IMG/VR virus record: IMGVR_UViG_3300025379_000005
Span: 1-64,000 of that record
Length of the DNA stretch: 64,000 bases
From: a virus
Reading direction: 5' to 3' (one strand)
The position numbers were made by a program, and so were the translations under genes. Under the pieces are notes generated by a model. That model was not told the origin of the DNA. It saw only the letters and a program-made list of their open reading frames with translations, and made no database searches. Within the stretch, counting starts at the first letter, position 1, and each line of letters opens with the position of its first letter. Positions 9,828 to 19,210 of this stretch are shown piece after piece.

Positions 9828-10943
9828 ATGGCTGGCCCTTACGGACAAAGACTTCGTTATAATTTTATAACAGGAACCATTAGTGGTATTAGTGCTGGTA
9901 ATGTTATTACCTTTTCAACAACTGGGGCACTAGGACCAAGCATAATTACTAGTGGTACAAATTACTTACCACTAACAATTAACCCTGCCACCTATGGTAG
10001 TACAGCCGCAAGTGAAATTGTTTATGTTTTTAGTTACACTGGTGGTAGTACAGCAACTTGTGCCCGTGCTCAAGAAGGTACTGCTAATGGTGGTAGTTGG
10101 GCAAATGGTACAGTATATGCTCACGGTGCAACACCACAAGACTTTGGTCTAACCAATATGGTTGCAAATGGTGACATGCCTACTCCTATGGGTGATATGT
10201 ACATGTTAGTATCAAGTGGTACAGCAAGTCCATCAACTACAACTGCAGTATGGAGTATGTACACCCCTGGTACTATGCTTTCAGGTTTCCTTACTGGCCC
10301 TGGAGTTACCATAAGTGGTAAACAAATTACCAGTAACATTCCAGCAGCTCAAGTTAGTGGGGTACTAGGAACTACTTATGGTGTTCAAGTACCTGCAACA
10401 ACCCTTTCAGGAAACGCAACTACTAGTTTTCAAGTTCCCGGTAGTCAAGTATTTGGACCACTTTCTGCAAGTGGTGTAACTGGTGCACTTAACCAAGCTA
10501 CAATTTCTGGTAATGCAATAACAGGAACTATTTCAGGTTCTCAAATTACAGGTATACTTAGTGGTGGGGTAGTAATTCCTGCAAGTACAGTTTCTGGAAC
10601 ACTTAATGGTCCTAACATTGCACTTTCAGTTGCCAATGTTACTTATGGATTAACTACAGTTACAGGGACAACTTACACAGTTCAATTGACTGATGCCGCA
10701 AACATTATTCAAATGCAAAATACTGCAACTGCAACTGTTACATTACCAACAGGTATTTTTGCTACTGGTCAACAAACAAGTATACTTCGTCAAAATACCG
10801 GGGCAGTTCTTTTCACTAGTTCAGGAACATTAATTTCTACAGGTGCAACTGCATCAAGTCCTGCAATGAGAGCTCAATATTCAGTTGCTACAGCAATTTA
10901 TTTAGGAACCAACACTTGGTTGGTAACCGGAGATGTTGCCTAG
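9828..10943 (+). CDS. Tail-fibre-like protein with repetitive centre
   Basis: 371 residues. The N-terminal third contains EIVYVFSYTGGSTATCARAQ and a YAHGATPQDFG segment, an attachment-type region. Residues 160-280 are low-complexity with repeated I-S-G-N-x-I-x-G-T-I-S-G-S-Q-I-x-G type units, which suggests a beta-helical or collagen-like shaft. The last 90 residues (from TTVTGTTYTVQLTDAANIIQ) resemble the C-terminal domain of many minor tail proteins, with alternating strands and VTLPTGIFATGQQTSILRQ. Likely a fibre or minor tail protein, inferred from these features and the cluster. Confidence 0.68.
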   Translation: MAGPYGQRLRYNFITGTISGISAGNVITFSTTGALGPSIITSGTNYLPLTINPATYGSTAASEIVYVFSYTGGSTATCARAQEGTANGGSWANGTVYAHGATPQDFGLTNMVANGDMPTPMGDMYMLVSSGTASPSTTTAVWSMYTPGTMLSGFLTGPGVTISGKQITSNIPAAQVSGVLGTTYGVQVPATTLSGNATTSFQVPGSQVFGPLSASGVTGALNQATISGNAITGTISGSQITGILSGGVVIPASTVSGTLNGPNIALSVANVTYGLTTVTGTTYTVQLTDAANIIQMQNTATATVTLPTGIFATGQQTSILRQNTGAVLFTSSGTLISTGATASSPAMRAQYSVATAIYLGTNTWLVTGDVA

Positions 10944-10945
10944 TC

Positions 10946-12811
10946 ATGATTCCTGGGGTAATTGCATCTTCTTGGCGACTTACTGGTCCCTTAGCAATAA
11001 TTACCAGTAATGTAACTACAAGACTTTACACTGGGAAAACTATAAATTTTGGTTATGTAAGTGCTACAGGTGGTAGTACAGTTTATAGTTTTAGTTCTAC
11101 AGCACTCCCCACAGGATTAACACTTAATGCAAGTACAGGTTACCTTTCTGGTAATATAACAGCAGCAACTGGTAGTTATACAGTTACTTTTACTGTAACA
11201 GATATCAGTACAAGTTTTACTAAACAAGGTTCTGTTACATTTACAGTTACAACAGCACTTGCACTTTCTACCGCAAGTCTTAATACTTCAGGTTCTATAG
11301 GAACTCCATATAGTAGTTCTATTACAGCAACAGGTGGTGCAGGAAGTTATGTGTATTCAGTTAATTCTGGTAGTTTACCTAATGGACTTACTTTAAATAC
11401 TAGTACAGGTGCAATAACAGGAACCCCAACTACAGGTGGAACAAGCACTGTAACCTTTAAAGTAGTTGATGCAGACAGTAACCAAGTTACATCTAGTTCG
11501 GTTACTTTCTCAATTACTGTAACATTAACTGTAAGTGACAGTGATGGTTCAGGAACTATTGTTAAAACTGATGGTGCCAGTATGGGAACCATTAGTGCAA
11601 CTGGTGGAACTGGTCCTTACACTTATTCCTATGCTGGTAATTTGCCTACAGGAACTAGTTTTGGAGCATCTTACCCAAGTTATGGAAGTAGTGGTTCTAT
11701 TACAGGAACTGTTGCAACTGCTGGTGCAGGTGGTACATTTACAGTTACTTTTTATGCCAAAGATTCACTTGGTAACACAGGGCAAACTACTGTTACATAT
11801 TCTGTTACAGGTGTTGCTCCAAATGCAGTTACAGGACTTACTGCCACTGTAACAAACTCTACTACTGTTGCTTTAAGTTGGAGTCTACCTACAGGTGGAG
11901 GTCCAATTAATAGTATTAGTATATCTAGTACACCTTCTATATCATTGAGTTACAGTACTACAAGTACTTCAACAAGTGCAAGTGTAACTGGAAGTTTTGT
12001 TCCAGGGACTTCTTATACCTTTACTGTTACTACTACTAATGGTACAGGTTCTGCAAATGCTACAAGTAATAATGTAACTCCAGCAGCTACAACACTTACT
12101 GTTAACTATATTGTAGTGGGTGGTGGAGGTGGTGGTGGTTGGTATACAGGTGGTGGAGCAGGTCAAGTTGTAACTGGTTCAACTTCTGTTACTCTTGGAA
12201 ATGCCATCTCTATTAGTACGGGTGCTGGTGGAACTTATATTGGCGGACAAAATGGCGGTAATGCAGGCTCTGCAACAGTAGTTACTGGCGGTATAGTTTC
12301 CACTGCAGGTGGTGGTAATGGTGGAGCTTCTGGATCACCAGGCACTGGTAATAAAGGCTCTGGTGGTAGCAGCGGTAATGGTTATAGTGGTGGAGCAGGA
12401 GCTAGTTATCGAGGCGGTGGAGGTGCTGGTGCTGCTGGCAATGGTGCAGCTGGTACAGGTACTACTACGGGGAATAGTATTGGTGGTAATGGTGGGGCAT
12501 ACTGGGGAAGTATTTACATTTCTTTTGCAGGTGGAGGAACTTATTTGCCAATTGGTTATGGTGGTGAAGGTCACGGTACAGCCGCTAACGGTAATGGTAA
12601 TGGCAATAATGGTGGTTCTTATGGTGGTGGAGGTGCTTGGGAACAACAAGGCAGTGGTGGTATGGTAGCATTCTGGTGGTCATCAAGTAATTACCCAGGA
12701 ACTCCAAGTACTACTGGTGTAGAATTTGCTGGAACAGATGCTTCAGGAAATGTTATTTATATATGGGGTTCTGGTAGTACCGGTGGTAGCAGTGGGACAA
12801 TTACTTTTTAA
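10946..12811 (+). CDS. Ig-like / fibronectin-III / glycine-rich modular fibre
   Basis: 621 residues from the ATG at 10946, three bases after the previous stop; a TTG further upstream lies inside the previous gene and is rejected. Residues about 15-270 hold repeats with the He_PIG (putative immunoglobulin) signature L-P-x-G-L-T-L-N-x-S-T-G-x-x-x-G. A fibronectin type III-like module follows (starting near APNAVTGLTATVTNSTTVAL). The last 230 residues are Gly-rich, opening with NYIVVGGGGGGGW, as in paralogues A and B upstream. Such carbohydrate-facing modules are common in tail fibres of phages infecting Gram-positive and environmental bacteria. A receptor- or surface-contacting role is inferred. 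Confidence 0.7.
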   Translation: MIPGVIASSWRLTGPLAIITSNVTTRLYTGKTINFGYVSATGGSTVYSFSSTALPTGLTLNASTGYLSGNITAATGSYTVTFTVTDISTSFTKQGSVTFTVTTALALSTASLNTSGSIGTPYSSSITATGGAGSYVYSVNSGSLPNGLTLNTSTGAITGTPTTGGTSTVTFKVVDADSNQVTSSSVTFSITVTLTVSDSDGSGTIVKTDGASMGTISATGGTGPYTYSYAGNLPTGTSFGASYPSYGSSGSITGTVATAGAGGTFTVTFYAKDSLGNTGQTTVTYSVTGVAPNAVTGLTATVTNSTTVALSWSLPTGGGPINSISISSTPSISLSYSTTSTSTSASVTGSFVPGTSYTFTVTTTNGTGSANATSNNVTPAATTLTVNYIVVGGGGGGGWYTGGGAGQVVTGSTSVTLGNAISISTGAGGTYIGGQNGGNAGSATVVTGGIVSTAGGGNGGASGSPGTGNKGSGGSSGNGYSGGAGASYRGGGGAGAAGNGAAGTGTTTGNSIGGNGGAYWGSIYISFAGGGTYLPIGYGGEGHGTAANGNGNGNNGGSYGGGGAWEQQGSGGMVAFWWSSSNYPGTPSTTGVEFAGTDASGNVIYIWGSGSTGGSSGTITF

Positions 12812-12820
12812 GGATAAAAT

Positions 12821-13687
12821 ATGAGACCAAGACCCGTACCTCAATATGCAATTGAACCAGTTGGAATTATGATTTATTCTAACGGTGTACTTATTGACCC
12901 TGATAACGATATTGTCACACTTACAATGGTAAATACAGACAATAATACAACTGTTATTCCTAGCGGTACACTTGCCACCCGTGAAAGTGTTGGTCAATAT
13001 CAGTATACACTTACAAGTTCAGAATCTAGTATTCAAGGAAATTACCAAGTAAATTGGTATTACACTGTTAGTGGTAGTGGAAGACAATATCAAGATAATT
13101 TGGTGATAACTGACCAAATGCCTTATTTCCAAAATTTAACTTACGACCAAAGACAAATAGCCATAGGCATTGCTCACAGAATTGACAAGAGTTTTGACTC
13201 AACTCAAGGTGGGCCTTACTTGCAAGAACTTCAACAAAGTGGTTTTAACTTGTTTGAAGAAGTAGCATACATCATGAGTACAGAAGCACTTGACTATTGC
13301 AACTTTGAATTCCAACCAATTTTTACACCAGCTTATGAAGTTGGGAATAATGCAATGGCACCATGGCCTTCAACTTACATGGGTGTTCTTGCAACTCAAA
13401 CATATGCAAACTTCTTAAAGCACATTGCTCGTAACTACATTGAACAACCAACACCTGAAGGTATGACAGCGGCTTGGATGAATCGCCGTGACTACTATCA
13501 ACGTTGGTGGCAACTTTATGAATTTGAAAAAGAAATTGCAGATAAGCAACTTCGCCAAATGAAGCGTCAATACATGGTTGGTTCTAAGAGAAGTCTTTTG
13601 GTTGCTGGTGGACTTATTCCACGTATGTTTACCAATCCAGCACGTCCTCACTACATGTATGCCTCAGTTAACGCTGGTGGTATTTAA
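12821..13687 (+). CDS. Neck or connector-like structural protein with N-terminal Ig-like domain
   Basis: 288 residues, ribosome site AAGGAT before ATG. Residues 1-100 look like a beta-sandwich (alternating strands ending in GNYQVNWYYTV). Residues 105-260 are mainly helical, with many Tyr, Trp and Phe and basic stretches (WMNRRDYYQRWWQLYEFEKE). It opens the block that runs through connectors into sheath and tube, so a head-to-tail joining role is likely from position. I do not recognise a named family. Its stop overlaps the next start (TAATG). Confidence 0.6.
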   Translation: MRPRPVPQYAIEPVGIMIYSNGVLIDPDNDIVTLTMVNTDNNTTVIPSGTLATRESVGQYQYTLTSSESSIQGNYQVNWYYTVSGSGRQYQDNLVITDQMPYFQNLTYDQRQIAIGIAHRIDKSFDSTQGGPYLQELQQSGFNLFEEVAYIMSTEALDYCNFEFQPIFTPAYEVGNNAMAPWPSTYMGVLATQTYANFLKHIARNYIEQPTPEGMTAAWMNRRDYYQRWWQLYEFEKEIADKQLRQMKRQYMVGSKRSLLVAGGLIPRMFTNPARPHYMYASVNAGGI

Positions 13688-14457
13688 TGTCTAATGTCCC
13701 TAATGACATTCCAAATACTTGGGGACTTGGTATTGACCCACAACCTTTGCCGGTACAACCTGCACCTGAACCTTTTGGTCAACTTCCTTACCAACAAGAA
13801 AGTCCTTTACTAGTAGTAAAGCAAAGAGACCTTTGGGCAGAAATTGACCAACAAAGATTTCATGATGAAACTTTGCAATGGTTTGGCGAAGAGTGCATTG
13901 TTAGATTACTTTGGCGTGCAGAAGATGCAGCCGCTGGATTAGTTACTTACTGCCAGACATGCCAAGTAACTCCAAACCCAACACAACCTAATGCCAATGT
14001 TAAAGCAAGAGCAAGTGCTGTTTACAGACAAAGTGGTAACAGTTATTGCCCTGATTGTTATGGTACTACATTTACAGGTGGTTTTCAACCTATTGCCTAT
14101 CACCTTTACATGTTAGCATCTGATACACCTGATATTCGTAGAAGTATGCAAGTTGGTCAATTCTGGCAACAGAATCCATCTGTTCAATTCTCATGGTATC
14201 CACAAATTCGCCAAGGTGATTTGGTTGTTAGAGTTGAAAATTGGAACGGTAATGTCCCAACTTTTACTTCACAGAGATTTCAAGTAAATAATGTTAATCC
14301 AGTTACTATTCGTACAGGTCCTGGTCCAAGTTCTCAATACCCTTATAGAGTTGGTACTACACAACCTTTTCAGAATACAAATAAAATTGTAAATCAAACT
14401 TGTACACTAGAAGCATTACCACCTGACAGTCCTTACTATTCGGTACCAGTTATATGA
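13687..14457 (+). CDS. Virion structural protein with two CxxC pairs
   Basis: 256 residues. Cysteines are arranged as C-Q-T-C near residues 95-98 and C-P-D-C near 119-122, a possible zinc ribbon, followed by FTGGFQPIAYHLYMLASDTP. The last 100 residues look like a beta-rich domain with RQGDLVVRVENWNGNVPTF. Its place between two probable neck proteins suggests a head-tail adaptor. Its TGA stop overlaps the next ATG (ATGA). Confidence 0.58.
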   Translation: MSNVPNDIPNTWGLGIDPQPLPVQPAPEPFGQLPYQQESPLLVVKQRDLWAEIDQQRFHDETLQWFGEECIVRLLWRAEDAAAGLVTYCQTCQVTPNPTQPNANVKARASAVYRQSGNSYCPDCYGTTFTGGFQPIAYHLYMLASDTPDIRRSMQVGQFWQQNPSVQFSWYPQIRQGDLVVRVENWNGNVPTFTSQRFQVNNVNPVTIRTGPGPSSQYPYRVGTTQPFQNTNKIVNQTCTLEALPPDSPYYSVPVI

Positions 14458-14942
14458 AATTACCTGAAAGAGTCACTTACCAAATTTCAAGAAGAGCATT
14501 GGAGATTGCCTATGACAATGCGCCTAAGGATACAGGTTCAGGAGCATCTAGACTTCAAGCAATAAATGCAGAAGGAATGGTTGGTATAAAAGCTCCTGAC
14601 TACATGGTGGTTCAAAATTTTGGTGCAAAACCAAGAGTAATGTGGGAACTTTCAGGTAAGGTAATTCCAATTAGGTTACCTTCTGGCCAAATAATTTTTA
14701 GGACTGCTACTGCTAGTAATATTGGTAAAACTAAAATAGTTTCTCGTGATGAAAAGGGAAGAATTATTAGTACCAAAATTAGTTGGAGGTACCCAGGACT
14801 TAAAGGTAGCCACTTCATTGATAATGCTCTTAAACAAGCATTTAATGAATGGGCAAGAGCTTCATCAGGTGCAGGAGCTATTTCAATGTTAGAAGAGAGC
14901 GAAGTCCGTTTTCTTATAGAGACTATAAAAGAGTTACGCTAA
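14454..14942 (+). CDS. HK97 gp10-like head-tail joining protein
   Basis: 162 residues. The segment APKDTGSGASRLQ near residues 23-35 resembles the A-P-V-D-T-G-x-L signature of HK97 gp10-like neck proteins, and the C-terminal half (KGSHFIDNALKQAFNEW) also fits that small family. Size agrees with the family. It overlaps both neighbours by 1-4 bases, which implies coupled translation. Role in closing the head-tail interface is family knowledge, and the assignment is moderately certain. Confidence 0.6.
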   Translation: MKLPERVTYQISRRALEIAYDNAPKDTGSGASRLQAINAEGMVGIKAPDYMVVQNFGAKPRVMWELSGKVIPIRLPSGQIIFRTATASNIGKTKIVSRDEKGRIISTKISWRYPGLKGSHFIDNALKQAFNEWARASSGAGAISMLEESEVRFLIETIKELR

Positions 14943-15595
14943 TGCTTATTACAGGTGTAAAAATTGCAATAGTAGAAGCACTTGTTGCCGGATTTAATGC
15001 AATAAATCCTGCCCCATCAGGTCGTCAAGTTGGTATACCAAGTTCTTCAACTTTAGACCTAACACCAAACTCAGTAACAATTGAGTATCCAAAAGAGATG
15101 GCTCACTGGCCTGCAATCTTTGTCCAGTTCAGGCCTTCTAAGACTCAGTGGAGTGGTCTTTACCCAGACACTTACACTTTACCAAGTGGCCAGTATATCT
15201 ATGGTGCTCAAGCCGCACTTATGGATAGAACAGGTTACTTTGAAGGGTCAATTGACCTTCAAGTTCTTGCTTTAACTTCTGAAGAAAGAGACCAATTATG
15301 GGATACTTTGTATAATTTGGTCTTAATGAACCCTGGAAACCCAGGAAGTAATGCATTTTATCAAAGTTTAGCAAACAATAATCTTGTAGGGATGACAATT
15401 CTTCAAGGAACAGTTCAGACACTAGGAGACACAGTTTCTCCTGGAACACCCTGGAGTCCTGAAGAATTTAGTTATGAATCCTCTGTAAGAATCCAATGTG
15501 TAGGTGACTTCTATGAAAGCAAGTTTGATGTTCTAACACCTACCCTACAAACCGTAGTATTAAGTGGAACACTTTCTTATCAATTTGAAGCTTAA
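14942..15595 (+). CDS. Neck or tail-completion-like structural protein
   Basis: 217 residues from the ATG at 14942, which overlaps the previous stop (TAATG); a longer reading from 14849 would run inside the previous gene. Sequence includes PSGRQVGIPSSSTLDLTPNS, and GAQAALMDRTGYFEGSIDLQ followed by a helical segment (LTSEERDQLWDTLYNLVLM). This order resembles tail-terminator or tail-completion proteins that sit just before the sheath gene, but I recognise no specific motif. Confidence 0.55.
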   Translation: MLITGVKIAIVEALVAGFNAINPAPSGRQVGIPSSSTLDLTPNSVTIEYPKEMAHWPAIFVQFRPSKTQWSGLYPDTYTLPSGQYIYGAQAALMDRTGYFEGSIDLQVLALTSEERDQLWDTLYNLVLMNPGNPGSNAFYQSLANNNLVGMTILQGTVQTLGDTVSPGTPWSPEEFSYESSVRIQCVGDFYESKFDVLTPTLQTVVLSGTLSYQFEA

Positions 15596-15647
15596 CATTG
15601 TAAAAATAAAAAGATGTCATACTTAGTACCTGTAAGGAGAATTCTCT

Positions 15648-17159
15648 ATGGCCGTTAACAACTATCAGAACCCAGGGGTTTATGTAAGTCAGGTTACCAA
15701 CCCGTCACTTACTACAGCCAACCCCCAATCACTTAACATTTGCTTCCTTGCAAATGCTAGTGGCAATAACCCAGTTGCTCCTCAGACCGACCGTTTTCTT
15801 GTAACTTCCGGAACTTCAGCCCCTATGAGTTTTGCATTAACTCAAAGCGGTGTAGTAACTTCTAGTGTTGTAGTAACTAACAATACAACCGGAGCAACAT
15901 TAACACTTGGTACTGACTATGCATTAACTACTGTTAATAATACTACTACACTTACTACAATTACAGGTGGATCAGGAATTGCTGGTGTTGGTGCAAATGG
16001 TTGGATTGCAACTAACTATAACTACACAACAGCAGTTCCAGGTCAAACCTATACTTTCTATAACTTTAATAGTGTTCAAAATACTTTTGGTCCTGCTTTC
16101 AGTTATAACAATAATGGTACAGTAACTGTAAACAGCCCTGCATCTTTTGCTTCTTGGCTTGCCTTCCAGAATGGTGCTCAAGTTGTAAGTTGTCAAAACA
16201 TTATTAGTGCTAGCGGTAATACTGGTACTGAGCAAGACTTCCTAAACGCAGTTCAAGGACTTGTAAAAGTTCCTGGAATTAACGTTATTGTTCCACTTAA
16301 GTATGACACAACTTACAACCCAGGTGGTAGTGGTGCTGGAACATTGTTTGGTGGACTTAACAATTTCTTGACCGCTCAAGCAACCAACGGTGTTTATCAA
16401 AGAGCATTTGTTGGTATGGATTCCACAGTTAGTGGTACAAACCTAATCAACACAGTTTCAAAGATTGCAACTGCTATTGGTTCTAATGGTTCTGGTTCAA
16501 GAATGACTTTAGCAGTTCCACAACAAGTTAATGTTAACCCAGGACTTAACTCAGTTACTGGTATCAGTACTAGTTATGTAACTGTTGATGGTATTTACTT
16601 GGCAGCTGCACTTGCTGGTTTATTCACAGGTCAGGCAGATGTTTATGTTCCAATTACTCACAAGAATGTAAATGCAATTCAAAGTATTCCTAACCAAATT
16701 TCTGCAAGTGACAGTACTACAATTCAGAGTTTTGGTGGTACAGTTGTTAGACAACGTGCAAATGGTACACTTTATGTACGTCATGGTTTGACACTAAATA
16801 CTACAAACTGGTTGACCCAAGAACTTTCAATTCAAGCAATTGGTGACAGACTGAGTAATAACATTGCTCAAACTCTCAATAACTCAACACTTATTGGTAG
16901 TCCACTAACAAACAATACACTAGCAAGTTTGCAAAGTACAGTCTTGGCAACTTTGATGAGAGCAGTTAATACTAATCTTATTCAGAGTTACCAAAACCTG
17001 ACTTATGCTACAAACCCAGCTAATCCTACAAATGTAGTTGTTAGTTTCCAATACTCACCAACAATTCCACTGAACTACGTTAATGTTAACCTATCTGTCA
17101 ATGTTCAAACAGGGTCTATTACTTCTGTAAGTAACGTTGGTAGTACATACGTAGGCTAG
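15648..17159 (+). CDS. Contractile tail sheath protein
   Basis: 503 residues, strong ribosome site (AAGGAGAA). It starts MAVNNYQNPGVYVSQVT, matching the P-G-V-Y-V opening of tail sheath proteins. The middle part is a variable beta-rich insertion; from about residue 330 the conserved C-terminal sheath region follows, with DGIYLAAALAGLFTG, GTLYVRHGLTLN and IGDRLSNNIAQTLNNS. The sheath forms the outer tube that shortens at infection, which makes this a myovirus. The tube gene follows directly. Codon use is strongly biased to AGT, GGT and ACT, as in its neighbours. Confidence 0.88.
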   Translation: MAVNNYQNPGVYVSQVTNPSLTTANPQSLNICFLANASGNNPVAPQTDRFLVTSGTSAPMSFALTQSGVVTSSVVVTNNTTGATLTLGTDYALTTVNNTTTLTTITGGSGIAGVGANGWIATNYNYTTAVPGQTYTFYNFNSVQNTFGPAFSYNNNGTVTVNSPASFASWLAFQNGAQVVSCQNIISASGNTGTEQDFLNAVQGLVKVPGINVIVPLKYDTTYNPGGSGAGTLFGGLNNFLTAQATNGVYQRAFVGMDSTVSGTNLINTVSKIATAIGSNGSGSRMTLAVPQQVNVNPGLNSVTGISTSYVTVDGIYLAAALAGLFTGQADVYVPITHKNVNAIQSIPNQISASDSTTIQSFGGTVVRQRANGTLYVRHGLTLNTTNWLTQELSIQAIGDRLSNNIAQTLNNSTLIGSPLTNNTLASLQSTVLATLMRAVNTNLIQSYQNLTYATNPANPTNVVVSFQYSPTIPLNYVNVNLSVNVQTGSITSVSNVGSTYVG

Positions 17160-17173
17160 AAAGAAAGTAACTT

Positions 17174-17710
17174 ATGGCAACCTCAAAGTTTCGCGTAGGT
17201 GGTGGTTATACCTCCATCAACTTTAATGGACAACCTCTACTATATGTAGATGTTATTAGAGAGACAGCACCACGCCCTGTCGCTCAAGCACAATCTATTC
17301 AACCAATGGACAGTGCTTATCCAATTGAAATTGCTTTTCCGGCAGCACTAGAAGCCGGTAATCTTGATATTACATTCCGTGAACAATGGGATGCAGAAGT
17401 CTGGGCATATCTACCTGGAGCTGGTTTTCAAAATGCCAGTGACTTGTTGGATGTTTTCAGGGCACAGTTAACAGGAAGTGCATTAGGCAACGACTGGACT
17501 GTGACAAAAGTAATCACAAACCCAAACGGTAATCACAGAACGATTACTTACATGGGTATTGTGGTAGTTAATGTTATGGTAGACGAAGTTGTAAATATCG
17601 GATCTATGACATTCCCGAAGAGCGTTCAGATGATGTATCTCCGTCGTCAAGAATCCCAAAATGTAAACAACTCTTCAGCTTTGACCTACCCAGGTCAACA
17701 GGTTCTCTAA
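17174..17710 (+). CDS. Tail tube protein
   Basis: 178 residues, ribosome site AGAAAG. It follows the sheath by 14 bases, the usual order in myophages. A beta-rich sequence with GNLDITFREQWDAEVWAYLP, then HRTITYMGIVVVNVMVDEV and SMTFPKSVQMMYLRRQES fits tube subunits of the Hcp/gpV fold. The inner tube carries DNA and the tape measure. Assignment rests on size, position and strand pattern. Confidence 0.75.
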   Translation: MATSKFRVGGGYTSINFNGQPLLYVDVIRETAPRPVAQAQSIQPMDSAYPIEIAFPAALEAGNLDITFREQWDAEVWAYLPGAGFQNASDLLDVFRAQLTGSALGNDWTVTKVITNPNGNHRTITYMGIVVVNVMVDEVVNIGSMTFPKSVQMMYLRRQESQNVNNSSALTYPGQQVL

Positions 17711-17731
17711 TTCTTAGAAAGGAATATTAAA

Positions 17732-18655
17732 ATGCCTGCCCGTTCAGTAGTAATTCAATTGCAGCCTGGAGTACAACAAGCTATCCTTCCGGACCACCGT
17801 AAGATGCTTCCAGGAATCCAATATGTAATCGACTGGGAAACCTTCGACAAGCTTTCGCTAGGTGCCCGTCAAAATGTTATTCAAGTTGTAACCGTTAATA
17901 ATGACGCTACAACTGCAAGTGGTTCATATGTACTTGCTCAGTCTTCAACAGGTGTTAACGCACAGTTGAGCCTTAGTACTGTACTTACAACCGTAAGCAC
18001 CACACCAACCACTTACACTCTTGCTGGTTTTGCAAGTCAGGGTTATGATGCAGGTGGAACACAAGGTACCAACGTTGGTGTTAGTCCAAACTATACTGGT
18101 AATGCTTCTAACCAAGCACTTACTGGTCCTGCCGGTGAGCGTTACCTATATGTTTACAATGCTAACGCTACTATTACAAGTGGTCAAGTAACTGTATGGC
18201 AAGACGAAGTATCTCGCTTTGCTACCAACGGCCGTCCTACCTACCAAGTATTTGTTGATGGACAAGGTACACAGTACGTAGCTTCTAGTGATGACACTAA
18301 CGTTAACCCAACAGTTGTAGGTACAAAGGCCGGCCGCTTTGCTGGTGTTGCTCTTGTTACTATTCCTAGTGGTAACTACGGTTGGATCCAATCAGAAGGT
18401 TTCTGCCCATACGTTTCAGCTAGTGGTAACTTTGCTGCTGGTGCTACACTTGCCGTTGGTGGTACTGGTGTTGCTAACTCACAAGCTAGTGGTGCAACTG
18501 TTGTTAATGGTGTTACCGTTTCAGGTAGTGCACTTTCAAACAACGTATTTGGTACAGCACTTGCTTCACTTAGTGGAACTGGTTTCATTAGTGCAGACAT
18601 CCGTTCAGTATCTAAGGTCAAGAAGCCTTACAACCGTTTCCTTAATAAGAACTAA
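17732..18655 (+). CDS. Abundant virion protein, possible decoration or tail accessory protein
   Basis: 307 residues, ribosome site AAAGGA. N-terminus MPARSVVIQLQPGVQQAILP. The second half contains GNYGWIQSEGFCPYVSASG and GAGATLAVGG-type repeats, then FGTALASLSGTGFISADIRS. That G-N-Y-G-W-I-Q pattern with the small beta-barrel after it is common in decoration or capsid-associated proteins. Codon choice uses more C-ending codons than neighbouring genes, which may reflect high expression. Whether it decorates head or tail cannot be told here. Confidence 0.55.
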   Translation: MPARSVVIQLQPGVQQAILPDHRKMLPGIQYVIDWETFDKLSLGARQNVIQVVTVNNDATTASGSYVLAQSSTGVNAQLSLSTVLTTVSTTPTTYTLAGFASQGYDAGGTQGTNVGVSPNYTGNASNQALTGPAGERYLYVYNANATITSGQVTVWQDEVSRFATNGRPTYQVFVDGQGTQYVASSDDTNVNPTVVGTKAGRFAGVALVTIPSGNYGWIQSEGFCPYVSASGNFAAGATLAVGGTGVANSQASGATVVNGVTVSGSALSNNVFGTALASLSGTGFISADIRSVSKVKKPYNRFLNKN

Positions 18656-18670
18656 TTAATCATCTATAAT
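18642..18670 (+). promoter_or_regulatory. Candidate promoter before the tail chaperone genes
   Basis: TTAATA (18642-18647), 17 bases, TATAAT (18665-18670). The -10 matches the sigma-70 consensus; the -35 is weak compared with the other sites. It lies in the 51-base gap between the previous stop and the chaperone start. Confidence 0.4.
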
Positions 18671-18706
18671 TATTGGTAGGTAGTTACCCTTGACCAAGGA
18701 GTAGAG

Positions 18707-19210
18707 ATGAAACGAAACGAACAAAGCAGCGTAAACCCTTTAGGTGCAGAAGTTTTTCCAGAAGAGTGGAAAGAACCTTTTGAAGGACTTCTGTACCTAG
18801 GGTACTTGCACAAAGAAATTAAGAAAATCCCATTTCACACTTTTGTAGTAAGAACTCTAACGGTAAATGAAAAGCTAGAAATTACACTAGCAACCAAGGA
18901 TTATCAAGACACAGTAGGATACGGTAGAGCTTACCGAGCAGCAGTTGTTGCCGCAGGTCTTGAGAGTGTAGATGGTAGGGAGTTAATTCCTTCTGTAAAG
19001 GGAACTAACACCTTTAGACAGAAGTTTGAGTACGTCATCAACAGTTGGTATGACGGAGTAATTGATGTTCTGTTCGCAGAAATTGACGAACTAGAAGGTC
19101 AGGTATTTAAGGTACTTCAAGAGATTGGAATTCTTCCTAAGGATTCTACAGTCACCCCTATCTTTAAAGATGAAGAAGAGATCAGTGATACCCCAAAAGG
19201 TGGGAAGTAG
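18707..19210 (+). CDS. Tail assembly chaperone, short product (gpG-like)
   Basis: 167 residues, ribosome site AAGGAG before the ATG. Placed directly before the tape-measure gene, the classic location of tail assembly chaperones. Sequence is mostly helical and acidic (PEEWKEPFEGLLYLGYLHKE; DVLFAEIDELEGQVFKVLQE). The reading frame ends at TAG 19208-19210, 10 bases after a CCCAAAA slippery site; ribosomes that do not slip make this form. Chaperones coat the tape measure during tail assembly and are not in the virion. Confidence 0.8.
   Translation: MKRNEQSSVNPLGAEVFPEEWKEPFEGLLYLGYLHKEIKKIPFHTFVVRTLTVNEKLEITLATKDYQDTVGYGRAYRAAVVAAGLESVDGRELIPSVKGTNTFRQKFEYVINSWYDGVIDVLFAEIDELEGQVFKVLQEIGILPKDSTVTPIFKDEEEISDTPKGGK

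Noticed and set aside
10916-10945. Earlier TTG start for the Ig-like fibre gene
   Set aside because: It lies inside the preceding gene and ATG 10946 fits the tight gene packing.
12335-12649. Minus-strand Thr/Ser-rich reading frame
   Set aside because: Antisense of Gly-rich codons (GGT, GGA); shadow of the real gene.
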